Assembly (NCBI RefSeq): GCF_020379485.1
Contig: NW_026015717.1
Location: 27,939 to 91,938, forward strand
Source: Brassica napus
Taxonomy: Eukaryota; Streptophyta; Magnoliopsida; Brassicales; Brassicaceae
Length of the DNA: 64,000 nt
Direction of reading: 5' to 3'
A program made the position numbers and the translations under genes. The number at the start of each line of letters is the position of its first letter. Positions within the stretch are counted from its first letter, which is position 1. The notes below the pieces were generated by a model, which searched no databases, was not told the DNA's origin, and worked only from the letters and a program-made list of their open reading frames with translations. Positions 20,162 to 31,257 of the stretch are shown piece by piece.

Positions 20162-22620
20162 AAACTCATTGATCCACCGGTACATACACTTTTGCAGTAA
20201 CAGGTGCGTTTGTCTCAACGACCACTCGGTTATCCGAAACGTTTCTCACCTGCTCACCGCGTGAACAAGAAACCCACCACCTTCACGCGCTACGAGCGTG
20301 CACTGCACCTGGCTGATTAAATTCGGAAAGAGCAAAACCGGGTTGAAATCGACGGTCCAAGACGTTCCGTTTCCATCAACCGATCCTTTAGCTACCGTCG
20401 ATCTGATTGCCATTCCATTCACACTGTTCCGGTCAATGACCACTTGGTCAACATTCTCAAACGCCTTACTCGTCTGATCCAATTGACAATCTGGACTCCA
20501 TTACCCGGCCCGGAAAACATATTGCCAACAATATCAAAATAAATACATCGCCCAAGAAAAACGTTCCAGAAACTTGTAGCTGAACCGGGTTTTCCGCGAC
20601 AATACCGGTATAATCCAAGTATGAATCCACAATTCGGTTCTGAGTTAAACCAGGTAGTTTCAAATAAATCCCGGTCCCGCCAAAACCGGTTGCTTTGTTA
20701 TAACAATGCACACCAGAAAAAAGGTTCGCCTGTCCTGATATCATTACCCCGATAGCCGCGGAGAGAATATAACGGTGTCCGTGATGGCGTTATCGTTACC
20801 AATCAGATTCACTGCGGTGCCGGAATATTTTATCTCCTCCTCTGTCTCCACCGGCGGTTATGTGTTAACAGAGAAACGAGTTTCTAGTCTCGTGTCCTTT
20901 TTGGACGAGAATGCCGTTAGTGTGTCCGAATCGTGTGATGTAACAGTTGTCAATGCTTGTCCGGAGAGAATTGATGACGACGATTGCTCCGCCGTGATAG
21001 TTGCAATCGATGAGAAGATCTCTGAGAGTTATAAATTCGAAGATGTACTGTAACTCTGTAAGTCTGTAACTTTGACGACTCGTCGTTGAGTTCGATTATA
21101 TACTTATCGACTAAACTCATTTGATGCCCTTAATGTTCTTCCGCTGATCTGACTGACGTGTTACAAGTCAATAAAAAGAAACCATTAATATCAAATATAT
21201 AAAAATGTATATGCAAAGAAACAGCGATATTAGAACATGTAGAAAGAAAATATGGAATTATAGGATTTTTCAAGTTGAGATTTTTGAACTAACTATTTTC
21301 ATAATTTTGAAATGATAATATAAAAAATGATGATATAAAATATGGTTTACACTAAGTTTCACAATTTTAAACTTCTTTTGAATTCAAATATTTTCATTAT
21401 TTCAAACATTATGATGACATTTTATGCTTTGATGGATACTTTGAATACTTTATATATAGAGTATAATGTTTGAAATTATGAAAGAAACATGCATAGAAAG
21501 AAATAAATCATTCTGTTCTCTTGAAATAAAAAATAATGATCATTTATTTCGTTTTCGTTTGGTTCACCAAACCTACGAGCATGCATCTTTAATCAAGTTT
21601 ACGTTTCCACGAAGGTTCTGTTGAGAATGTCATGTTTTAAACTTTTATTTAACAGATGGAAGCAGTGTCATATCACGTCACATAGACGGGCCATAGAGAC
21701 ATATTTAAATGAAGATATACCCGCACCTAACTCTACTTGTAAACTTGCCTTCGACAAATTTAATATAGTTTGACAAAAAGAGATACTTACTACGAGATTA
21801 CCCGCACCGGCTGAGGGAAACCGGAGAGGACGTCTGATTTAGTAGCTTCCACCTTCAAGATCGATTCTTGCTCCTCCAATAACATTTATACCTTCCATCA
21901 ATACTCCATGATTTGGACCATCAAACGCACCTTCCATAGCTTTTGGCTCCGATTGGTAACCATCGCTTAATCGCGGAATCACAGAAATAATAGTTAAGCT
22001 GCGGAAAATTTTAAAATTTGTGGAATGGTGGAATATATATTAAATTGATTAAACTATTTTATATGATATTTATTTTTTATAACAAAAAAAAACAAATAGC
22101 AATAATTAAACTAATGATTATAAATCTGAAAACAAGTAAAATGTATTAAAAATATTTTAGTTTTTATTATAAATATCTAGTTTATCTTTCAATATGTTTT
22201 AACAATAGATTAACATTTTATAATATAAAAGTTATAATAAATTTGTATTTACAACATAACTATTCATCATTAAAATATTATTAGTATGTATTTTAAATTT
22301 TAAGATAATATTAACATATAATTGAATAATATAAAAGTGTTAATTTTGTAAACTTTTCCACCATAATCTACTAAAACTCACTTTTCCACTTAATAAACTT
22401 TCTCTTTATAATTTTGTGAGCAAAAACGCAGATTTGCGTTTTTGCATTTTTTTTCAATTCCGCAACATTTTCTTGATTGGTAAAATACTTGCGGAATCGC
22501 GTTTCATATGCCATTCCGCCATTCCGCATGGTTACCAATCAAAGCCTTTCCCTATGGGATCGGCACCATATGATGCACTCGATACACTCGTGGACCGAGT
22601 ACTGCCTACACCAAGCATGC
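20162..22620 (-). pseudogene. QRT3: QRT3 polygalacturonase pseudogene
   Basis: Minus-strand fragments match QRT3 along its length: SYGADPIGK (about 22548-22575), KAMEGAFDGPNHGVLMEGIN and RPLRFPSAGAGNL (21800-21945), ITLRDLLIDCNYHGGAIVVI and SIDNCYITRFGHTNGILVQK (20880-21050), QANLFSGVHCYNKATGFGG and YLDYTGIVAENPVQLQVSG (20570-20740), then DRNSVNGMAIRST and VETNAPVTAKVYVPVDQ to a stop near 20171. Lesions: a nonsense codon in GGSY-stop-IRRPLRF; a CAA-to-TAA change before HITAGGD; frameshifts near 20860, 20535 and 20255; and a 602-bp MITE in the first part. QRT3 frees pollen from tetrads by degrading pectin. This copy cannot do so; if the species is polyploid, other copies may. Confidence 0.88.
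21945..22546. mobile_element. MITE inserted in the QRT3 pseudogene
   Basis: Terminal inverted repeats GGCTCCGATTGGTAACCA (left) and, on the opposite strand, GGCTTTGATTGGTAACCA (right), with TTT on both sides. Subterminal GCGGAAT/ATTCCGC words repeat inside. The terminus resembles non-autonomous hAT-like elements, but an 8-bp target duplication is not visible, so the superfamily is uncertain. It separates SYGADPIGK from KAMEGAFDG of QRT3. Confidence 0.7.
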
Positions 22621-22851
22621 ATCACATATATATCATGTCATCTAATCAAACAAATAACCTAAGACAACAACTTTTGAACAAAAGTCAATCATACATAAAC
22701 GCCGTACGATCGTCATGATAGATAAGGTTATATTTACCTGAAGAGGTGTAGGAGGACTGGAGGAGATACAAAAGCCGACAGATTTAGACGAACAAGTGAT
22801 GCCTTAACAGCTTGCATTTCCGCATTTCCGACAGATTTAATATGATTCTGT

Positions 22852-22947
22852 TTGAAGTCATTTGGTTTTGATAATCCTTGTCAATAATCTTCCCTAAGCT
22901 TGAAGTCATTTGGTTTTGATAATCCTTGTCAATAATCTTCCCTAAGC
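22852..22947. repeat. Perfect 48-bp tandem duplication
   Basis: A 48-base unit beginning TTGAAGTCATTTGG and ending CTTCCCTAAGC occurs twice head to tail (22852-22899 and 22900-22947) without visible mismatch. It is non-coding and lies between the QRT3 pseudogene and AAH. Confidence 0.92.
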
Positions 22948-24720
22948 CAACTAATTAATTTTCTCTTATTTATTTCACTAAATGAAATTAATTTCGAGGC
23001 TTATATCATTCTGACTACCTTAATTTACTTCATTTCCTATAAATTGGTTTTCTTCAGCCACACTTAAAAGCCCTAACTAAAGTCCCTCTTAAAGTTTACA
23101 GATGGTTTGACTTTTAAAGCTACCCCATCATGCCATACTACTAGGTGAAGCTGCCTCTTCTTTTCTCCTAACGAGTTCACACAGGAACATGATTAAACTA
23201 GTATTTGGGGACCAAACCCGACTTTTCAGTTTTTAGCTGAGTCCGCTTCGGTTCAGCTTAGTGCTCTGGTGTAGGAAAATTACCAAATATAAGTTTCGAA
23301 TGGGGCTTCTCTTCGGTTGAGCCCAATATCTTCAAGTTCTTTTGGCCCATTTGAATTGAACAATATTATGTAGATCATTTATAAAACAATGTAACTTAGT
23401 TGTATTATATTGCCACCAATTTATATATAATCGGCCAGAGATCCTTCTTCTTCAACTTTGTTTTTATTGGTTGTCAAAAAAAACTTTGTTTTATTGGAAG
23501 TTCACAATTTTATTTGATTTTTTATTTTGTATATCCAATTTTGTTTTTATATTTACCAAAATAATTTTCTAAAAATAATTAATATATATATATATATAAT
23601 ATAATAAACAAACAGACTCTAAATACTGTACCCAAACATTTTTCTTTTACAAAGTGATTTATTATTGGTTAGCGATTTCTTTAACATTAGGCAGTATAAT
23701 ATACACCCAAAATATACACTAGTGGACAACTGGATACAACAACAAATACCTATTGGCTGAATGACTGTCTCTCACATTAGTTTCATTAACTGATAAGTCA
23801 GAATAATTAGCTTTCAGAGTAATTTGAAAAATTACATTAGGGATAGAGAGTAACAAAAATACAAATTTCTCATGTTTGCTTATAGCATCTTAAGACTCAA
23901 AGCGGCTCTAAATATGGCTCTAGTTGGACGTGGTCACATTTATTTATCTACATTTCAATCGCTTCCGCATTATAAAAGTTAGTAATACTAGTCGATCAAT
24001 CCTACACGCTTCAGTAAGTGATGACTAGTGAGTAAGCTAACACTCAACCCTAGGTTCTGTTAAATGATACATATTCCAAAATAGTTTTATATAATAAATT
24101 AATTAAATTTGCATTTGTTGTAAGCAAAATTCCAGTATCCTGAAAATGGATTGTCGTATCAACAACAAACATTGGACAATTATATGACTTTTTAGTTTAT
24201 TACTTTAATAAATGTTAATGTGCATGACTAGATATGCAATAATTGAAGTTGGACAATTTCTATGCTATTGTTTTGTAAAAGTTGGACAATTTACAAACGC
24301 ATCGGCTCAGATTTATTCAAATTAACAAAATGGGCTATGTGGCGTAAGCTGATAATAATATAACAAAAAGAAAAATTAATTCAAGATCATAAATTTACTT
24401 TGGTTGGACTAACATTTTGAGCTCGATGAACTTAAAATCCTATGAAGATGTTATTCCTATTCGATTTATAGTCCACTTTTAAATGCTAACATCAACATAT
24501 ATACATAGACAAAACTAATTCTGTAAGTAAAGTTCCTCATAGTCATACCGTATAAGAAAACTAAAGTGGTTCTGACATAAAATTTAAATATGATTTTACA
24601 ACGAACAGTATGATTTATGTCTCATAGTATAATAATCAGGGAATAGTTATAAACCCAAAATAATATGTGCCCAACCTAATTTCCTGCCTGAACTTTATCC
24701 ACCGTGACAAAGACTAAGTA
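22948..24720. other. AT-rich spacer without recognised genes
   Basis: No coding resemblance on either strand. A short TATATA-rich block lies near 23580. Confidence 0.45.
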
Positions 24721-24721
24721 C

Positions 24722-24963
24722 GCTTGACCGGGAGCTCCTGGTCAAGTGGAAAGGGTTCGGAATGTCACCATATTTCAAGTTCGATCCACCTACCATGCGA
24801 AACTAAGTCACATTTTCCTGGTCACCTACACGGATATGGGCTATTGCATTTCGGTCCATTTGAATACCCGGGAGATGGTCTATCCGTGGGCTGCACCTTC
24901 CACCCAGGGATTAGGTCTGTGTTTTTAATAGATCCGGATTTAACCTTTCTTAAAAAAAAAAAA
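24722..24963 (+). mobile_element. tRNA-derived SINE (second family)
   Basis: A tRNA-like head (GAGCTCCTGGTCAAGTGG as A-box region, AGTTCGATCC as B box) leads to a body with GGTCCATTTGAATACCCGGG and ends in a run of A. Flanking words AAAGACTAAGTA (left) and AAAGACTACGTA (right) are a target duplication with one difference. Its sequence is unlike the SINE at 19.9 kb, so it belongs to another family. The short frames inside it are not genes. Confidence 0.78.
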
Positions 24964-24964
24964 A

Positions 24965-26021
24965 GACTACGTAGGCCACATGAGCTATTTATATGAGTAT
25001 TAAACTTTTAATGAAAGTATCCACACGGTATAAACTGAGTGTCACGTGCGTCGATCACGTGAAAAGTAGGTCGGGTGCTAGAATCTTCGTCCTGTGGTGG
25101 TGGAGTGGATCCCAATTTTTTTTTCTATGGGTAATAGGAAAAATGCATCACGACTCACGAATCACTGAACATTTCAATAAACAAATTACTAGTTAAAGAC
25201 ATTATTATTATTTTTTTGAAAAAAGTTAAAGACATATTATAAAATATCCAAATGTATATAAAAGAAATAAATCAATAACGGAAGAGACGTAAAATACCAA
25301 AAAAATATATTTGATACGTTAACGCTACCATCATGATTTTCTGGATACCACTACTTGTGTTTAGTTTATATCATCATAATGTTAATGCACTATAAAATTG
25401 CTGAAGTGAGACAGGTTTGCTGGTAAATAGATATAGGCAAATAATAAATGTTATAGTTCTTTTATTCTTTAAATATTTCTAGACGTTACATTTATATAAA
25501 AAAAATTTGTTAACAATTTCACTTTAGATTTTAGTTTAGGTTGATATTCAGTAAGGGGTATTTTACAGTTTTACACAACCACTTGATTTGTTTTATTTTT
25601 TAAGAAAGAAATTGTTTAATACTGCATGGTTTTAACTTTTCATTGTGGTCGATTTAATGCTTATCGCCTTTGTTGACACTGGTTTCTTCAAGATTAGTGG
25701 ACATAATAAACTTTATAGTAAACAAAAGACAAATATTAATGTTTTGCTCATTACAAGATCCACATGATTCCTTCACTACATGTGACCTTCTCCACAAGAT
25801 TCCACTGACAATTGCCACGTCATGACTTAATATGGGCCCCAACCTGACGTCTAAGTTGGACTACGGGCCCCACCAGCCGCCTCCTCTCCACCATGAAACC
25901 ATCCTCATATATAATAACGACGATAGCATTGAGAGTCAGTGGTCTGGTTCCGTTCCGTGGCTGTCTTCTTTGTTTTCATCATTTTCTTCTCGTCGTTAAA
26001 GCTCTTCTCAAAGCGGCAGCC
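24965..26021. other. Upstream region of AAH
   Basis: AT-rich. CATATATAATAACGA about 115 bases upstream of the AAH ATG is a possible TATA region. Nothing else recognised. Confidence 0.35.
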
Positions 26022-29000
26022 ATGGCGGTTCTTCATCCTTCCTCCTCCAGATCTTATCATATCCTCTCTAATGCCTACCACACTAGCTTCCATCACCATC
26101 ATCATCATAACCATCACCATCATCATCACCCTTCGCTTGTGATATTCTGGTGCCTCGTGATTTCTCTGTTGTCTCCTCTCGCTGTCTCCTCTTCATCCTC
26201 CTCCTCCTCCTCTTCTTCCTCTGCCTCGTCCTCGTCGTCGTCTGCTTCCCAAATCTCCCTCGGTAAATCTCTATCTCTTTTGTCGCCTTTTGTGATTCTT
26301 GGTTTATGTCATTCTTGATGCTGCTTAATTGGTTCATGTCCATGAGTCATCGCCATCTCTTTGTTATGTTTCTGATTTTATCTGATTGTCGGAAAAGGAA
26401 TCGGTGAAACGGAAGGGACGAAGCAAGATCTGCATCTGTCGATCCTTAGGGACGAATCTGTGGCAAGGTTACACGAGCTTGGACAGGTAAATAAGAATGT
26501 TCATGGAGATTCTATTGCTTATAGTTTTCATTTATTATATGTTTTCAAGATTGTTACTGGTTAATATGTATATTCTAATGTCAAATCTATAACGTTTACA
26601 CCTTCTTATGACATATGTCTTCGAATGTTTGTATTCACCTTTGACCAACATGATTGATAAAGTAGATTGAGTGTGTCCTTGTCTCTCAGGGTTGTTCTTA
26701 TTTTAATCAAATACTGTACTTAAAAAATATTTTCTGGCTAATGAAACATTTATTAAGTTTCTTATACGAAGGGATCCAGCTAGTGTTATCTTGAAAGTGA
26801 ATGCTTCTCTGTTTTAGATGGCGTCTAAATGCCTAAGAAGATTTCTTAAAACTCAGGAGATCATACTTAGTTTTATTGACCATCTGATAAATCTCTTCGA
26901 AGATCACACTGTTACATATATTAGTATTTTCTTGATATAATTTTTTTTAAAAATGTGTAGGTGAGTGATGCAGCTACTCATTTAGAGAGGACTTTCATGA
27001 GTCCAGCATCCATAAGGGGAATAAAACTTCTTCGTGAATGGATGGAAGATGCCGGTTTATCAACGTTAGCTTTAGCTCCACTCTCTTTGGTTTATAGTCC
27101 TTACCTACAAAACTTTGCTTTGGTAAATTAAACAAAAAACAACTGGATTTTTTCAGATGGGTTGATAACATGGGGAATGTACATGGTCGAGTGGAACCAA
27201 AGAATGGAAGCACCCCGGCTCTTCTTATTGGTTCTCATATGGTAAATTCACAATCTTCATTTTCTTGTTACCTAATGTGTGATAAGATGATAGTGCTGAC
27301 AATTTGTTTCTGCTTGTTTAAAAGGACACTGTTATTGATGCTGGTAAATACGATGGCTCATTAGGCATAATCTCTGCTATCTCTGCATTGAAGGTTCTGA
27401 AAGTAAATGGGAAGTTAGGAGAACTAAAGCGACCTGTTGAGGTTAGTCCAGTTAAAACCCGCCTAGTAAGATCTTATAGTCACGAGAATAAACAAGAAAC
27501 TTATGTTGTTTACACATTGATCAGGTGATTGCGTTTAGTGATGAGGAAGGTGTGAGATTCCAGTGTACTTTCCTAGGCAGTGCTGCTCTGGCTGGTATCA
27601 TGCCAGTTTCTCGGTTGGAGATTACTGATAAAAGGTTTTTACTCAAGGACCTTAAGCTTCTTCTCTCTTTGTAGATATACAATACTCACTTTTTTTCCAT
27701 ATTCATTCGCTCAGTGGTATTACTGTGCAAGATGCTTTAAAAGAGAACTCCATAGACATAACAGAGGAAAATCTTACGCAGCTCAAATATGATCCTGCTT
27801 CTGTTTGGGGCTATGTAGAGGTAATAGAGCCTTTTCAGTTAAACATACAAACTAGTATGTTGATTACTGATTGGTGTATTCTCATGCAGGTTCACATTGA
27901 GCAAGGGCCCGTGCTTGAATATGTTGGTTATCCACTAGGAGTAGTAAAAGGTATTGCAGGACAGACTAGACTCAAGGTAACGTATTCATAACTAAAATTT
28001 ATGTTTTAAAATCTTTGGGAAGGCTAACCAAGATGGACAGAACTCTACAGGTTACTGTAAAAGGCTCTCAAGGACATGCTGGAACAGTTCCAATGTCACT
28101 GCGTCAAGACCCTATGACTGGTGCTGCGGAACTCATTGTACTAATGGAGAGTGTTTGCAAAAACCCTAAAGAGTACTTAACTTGTGATGGCCAATGCAAC
28201 GAGGAGACAATAGAATCTCTTGCTAATTCACTTGTCTGTACTGTTGGAGAAATCTCTACTTGGCCAAGTGCTAGCAATGTCATCCCAGGACAGGCAAGAG
28301 AAAGAAACTAATCTCATTTTTTTTTTTTTTATTTCTCTTGTGAATGTACTCTAAATGGTTTCATGGAAATTGATCCAGGTAGCTTTCACTGTGGATTTAC
28401 GTACAATAGATGACGTAGGACGCAATGCTATTCTCCATGACTTATCAACTAGGATGTATCAAATATGTGACAAAAGATCGCTTTTGTGCTCCATTGAACG
28501 AAAGGTAAGTGAGTGGTGTAATTTGCTATACACTTTGATGTCTTATTCTTATCAACTGATTTTGTTCCCGGCTTTATCATCATTGCAGCACGATGCAGAT
28601 GCAGTAATATCAGATCCGCACTTGAGTTTACAGCTGAAATCAGCAGCTCAGAGTGCCCTTAAGAAGATCACAGGAGAGGTCCAAGACGAGGTACCTGTGC
28701 TAATGAGTGGAGCAGGACATGATGCTATGGCTATGTCTTACTTAACTAAGGTAATTGAGTTGAAACTCAAAAACTTCCGAGTGTAGGGCTCAACATTTGT
28801 AGTAGAGTTTAAGATGCTCGAGATCATTTCAATCACTGGTTTTAAAAGAGATCCAATGTTTTAGAATGTATCACTTGTTTTAAGGGATATGTTTTGGTTT
28901 TCCGACAGGTGGGAATGTTATTCGTCCGGTGTCGTGGAGGAATAAGTCATTCTCCGGCAGAACATGTACTGGATGATGATGTTGGTGCAGCCGGTTTAGC

Positions 29001-29031
29001 CATCTTGGAGTTTCTAGAGTCTCAGTTGTAA
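26022..29031 (+). CDS. AAH: Allantoate amidohydrolase (allantoate deiminase)
   Basis: Twelve exons: 26022-26262, 26398-26486, 26961-27064, 27157-27241, 27325-27441, 27525-27634, 27715-27820, 27890-27976, 28051-28293, 28379-28504, 28589-28750 and 28909-29031. All phases match, giving about 530 residues, close to the Arabidopsis enzyme. It hydrolyses allantoate to ureidoglycine, CO2 and ammonia in the ER, recycling purine nitrogen, using Mn2+. The M20 metal-site motifs are intact: GSHMDTV, DAGKYDG, FSDEEGVRF, VHIEQGP and GISHSPAE. The N-terminus holds a His-rich run (residues about 24-36), a hydrophobic segment (about 39-56, LVIFWCLVISLLSP) that should send it to the ER, and a poly-Ser stretch. 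The ninth intron (28294-28378) starts GC instead of GT. I see no disabling change. Confidence 0.95.
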
Positions 29032-29500
29032 TTGATTTTCATAAGAATGAAAAAAAAAATATGAGAAACAAAGTGGAGTCTTGTGTCATAGAGTTTCCAT
29101 GAATGTATAGTGTCATTTGTTGTCTTATTTGTCTTTGTTTGGTACAATGCATTTGTATAGAATTAAATCCGATTTACTTTAAATGTGTGAACATTGTTAC
29201 CTATGGAAAATAAGAACAAAGATCTCGAATCAAGTTAGCATACTGTAGAAATGGTGATTCAATAGCAAAAGACTAGTGTATCTTTTCATATAAACTTGAG
29301 CTAATGTGTATATTAACAGCAACAAGAGGAAGAGATGGATGCACATAACACAACCAGATGGGTCTTCAAGCAAATCAGACGAGGAGGAGCATACAAGCCG
29401 TCCAACCAAAAACATAAATTAGATATTCAACTTATCAATATGGAAGCATCACAATAATTTAATAAGGAAAAAAGTATTGCCGATAAAAGGTTGAAAAAAT
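29032..29500. other. 3' flank of AAH
   Basis: AT-rich transcription-termination region. No gene recognised before the tRNA. Confidence 0.4.
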
Positions 29501-29573
29501 GCTTTCATTGAGAGTTGAACTCAAGACCTCCCGCTTACTAAACGGGTGCTCTAACCAACTGAGCTATGAAAGC
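29501..29573 (-). tRNA. trnT-AGU: tRNA-Thr (anticodon AGT)
   Basis: 73 bases fold as a standard tRNA on the minus strand: acceptor stem GCTTTCA pairs with TGAAAGC, D arm TAGCTCAGTTGGTTAGAGC, anticodon stem CCCGT with GCGGG around loop TTAGTAA (anticodon AGT, 29537-29539), and a T arm containing GTTCAACTC. The A box (TAGCTCAGTTGG) and B box (GAGTTCAACTC) are present. No intron. A T run just past its 3' end on the minus strand (AAAAAA at 29494-29499) fits a Pol III terminator. Confidence 0.95.
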
Positions 29574-29647
29574 TTGTTTGTTGTACAAGTTAAAGAAACA
29601 TAATAATCAAAACTTGAAACAAAAGATAAATAGTGTTATGTTATATA

Positions 29648-30095
29648 TATTGATGGAAATTCCCTAGACGGGTCCATCCCTCAAGAGATTTGTAACTCGG
29701 GAGCACCCTCGATAAGAACCAGTTTTTAGGTTTGCTTAAGTTCCTAGCGCGATAGGGATATGAAGAGTTTGGGCTTATCTCAACCTATCTTTCAATAAAC
29801 TCAAAGGCAAACTCAAGAAACAGTTCTCAAGACGGCCAGCTGATTCCTCCTCTATGGAAGCCCTCTTAGTCACTGCAACAGAGCTGGAGGAAACATCAAG
29901 CAACAAGGTCTTAGTGCCAGATCAGTTGTTACAATATCAGCAATCTCAGCTTTGGAAGCGATGGTGTTGATGATACTTGTAATCGCTCTCTTCTTCAAAC
30001 AAAGGCATGATTTCTTCAAGAAAGTGATGGATGGAAGCAGTGAGTACTCCTCGTCAAAGTTTTGCTGGTTCTTACGGCTACCTTGCCTCCAGGTA
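29648..30095 (+). pseudogene. GSO1: GSO1 (GASSHO1) receptor kinase relic
   Basis: Shifting plus-strand frames match the end of the LRR domain, the membrane span and the start of the juxtamembrane region of GSO1: DGNSLDGSIPQEICNSGA, YLNLSFNKLKGKLKKQFSR, RPADSS, LSARSV, then LMILVIALFFKQRHDFFKKV. GSO1 is an LRR receptor kinase for embryo cuticle and Casparian strip integrity (CIF peptide receptor). The kinase domain and nearly all LRRs are missing, and several frameshifts separate the pieces. Its place between AAH and the At4g20150-like gene is the expected collinear position, so it is a leftover of the ancestral gene rather than a captured fragment. Confidence 0.85.
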
Positions 30096-30820
30096 CTTAT
30101 TTTCTTCTCAAGCTTCCTTTTTTACAAACCTGAGTTTTCTGAATTTTCCAAATGGAGTAAAAGAAGATGAAGTCTTGAATAGTATTTAAGCATTGAAACG
30201 TTTCTCATTCGAAATTATTAGCCAGTTTTACAAACTGTGAGATAAGAACGCAAATCTTTAGGTTCATTAACCAAAAACACAAAACTGAAAGTGCTCCAGT
30301 GCCAAAGCAAAAGGGAACCAGGTGTAAGAAAAGCTTTTACAGGGAAGATCAAAGAAATCAAGCACTTGAAAATGACTTCAGAGGAAATATATTTCATCTC
30401 TGAAGATGTCAAAGATGACTCCATAACTAATCCCGATCTTCATCTGCATTTTAACAGGAAAAAAAAAAAACAAGGAAAAGGTCAAATATCTAAGTATGCA
30501 AACACATTCAATCCAACAAAACAAGAATTGTAAAACACAAAATTTTGCAACACCCTCACAATAAGTAGTGATTTTGACATGAAACTAAAACAAGAAAGAC
30601 CTTGAACTTAACATAAAAACAAAAACTAAGTACATCATCCATCTACATAAGAAGAAGAAAAAGAATAGACTCCCTTCAAATTCAAATCTAGTTTCTAGCA
30701 TCCCGTAATGAAAATAGTATTACTTCGAGTTACAGCCTATCTAAACTCTTACTGAGACCTTTCTTAGTAAAAAAAAACATTACGTTTCACACATTATCTG
30801 GCGTTCATAACAGTGCATGA

Positions 30821-31257
30821 CTAATCTGATTTGCAACGAGCTAAGCCTAAACTTGCAAAAGATTCAACCTTTGAGCTAAACAAAGAACAATCAAGCATAA
30901 AAAAAAAAAAAAAAACGAAAAGACAAAAAAACATTACCAAAGTAACGGCGCTCGTTGGCAGCTCTAGCCTTATCGAGCATCACCTCGAGATCTTCCTTGA
31001 GCTTCACATCCCATTTCACGAGCTGGTTCGCGAACACAGCACCGAGTCCCATGCCCACCACATGCTCCCACGGATCTTAACCATATTCCAACCAGAATCA
31101 TAACCGACGGGAAAATCAAACCAGAATCGCATTTGATCAATTAGGGTTGTTGTTTCGTGGACTTACGGCGCATGTAAGGGAGCTTGCGGAGAGCGTTGGA
31201 ATACATCTGGGTGCCGAGTCCCAGCAGAGCTCCCACCATCGTCGCACTCAGAGCCAT
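30821..31257 (-). CDS. Small conserved plant protein (At4g20150-like), possible complex I subunit
   Basis: Exon 31167-31257 encodes MALSATMVGALLGLGTQMYS then NALRKLPYMR. Exon 30938-31075 continues HPWEHVVGMGLGAVFANQLV through a charged amphipathic helix to ARAANERRYF. The next plausible acceptor (CAG before 30825) would add a coding exon of only five bases (GAT codon completed, then TAG at 30821-30823), for about 77 residues; this last exon is uncertain. One short hydrophobic helix is present. I recall the Arabidopsis relative being found with mitochondrial complex I, and the HxWxHV pattern recalls the small MNLL/NDUFB1 subunit, but that link is inference. Confidence 0.75.

Noticed and set aside
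24724..24996. 90-codon ORF MTGSSWSSGKGSECHH...
   Set aside because: Lies within the tRNA-derived SINE with its A tail. No SINE encodes protein.
25905..26343. Minus-strand and alternative-frame ORFs over the start of AAH
   Set aside because: Produced by CAT/CAC and TCC repeats (Met/Asp or Arg-rich antisense peptides). The AAH reading is supported by twelve in-phase exons.
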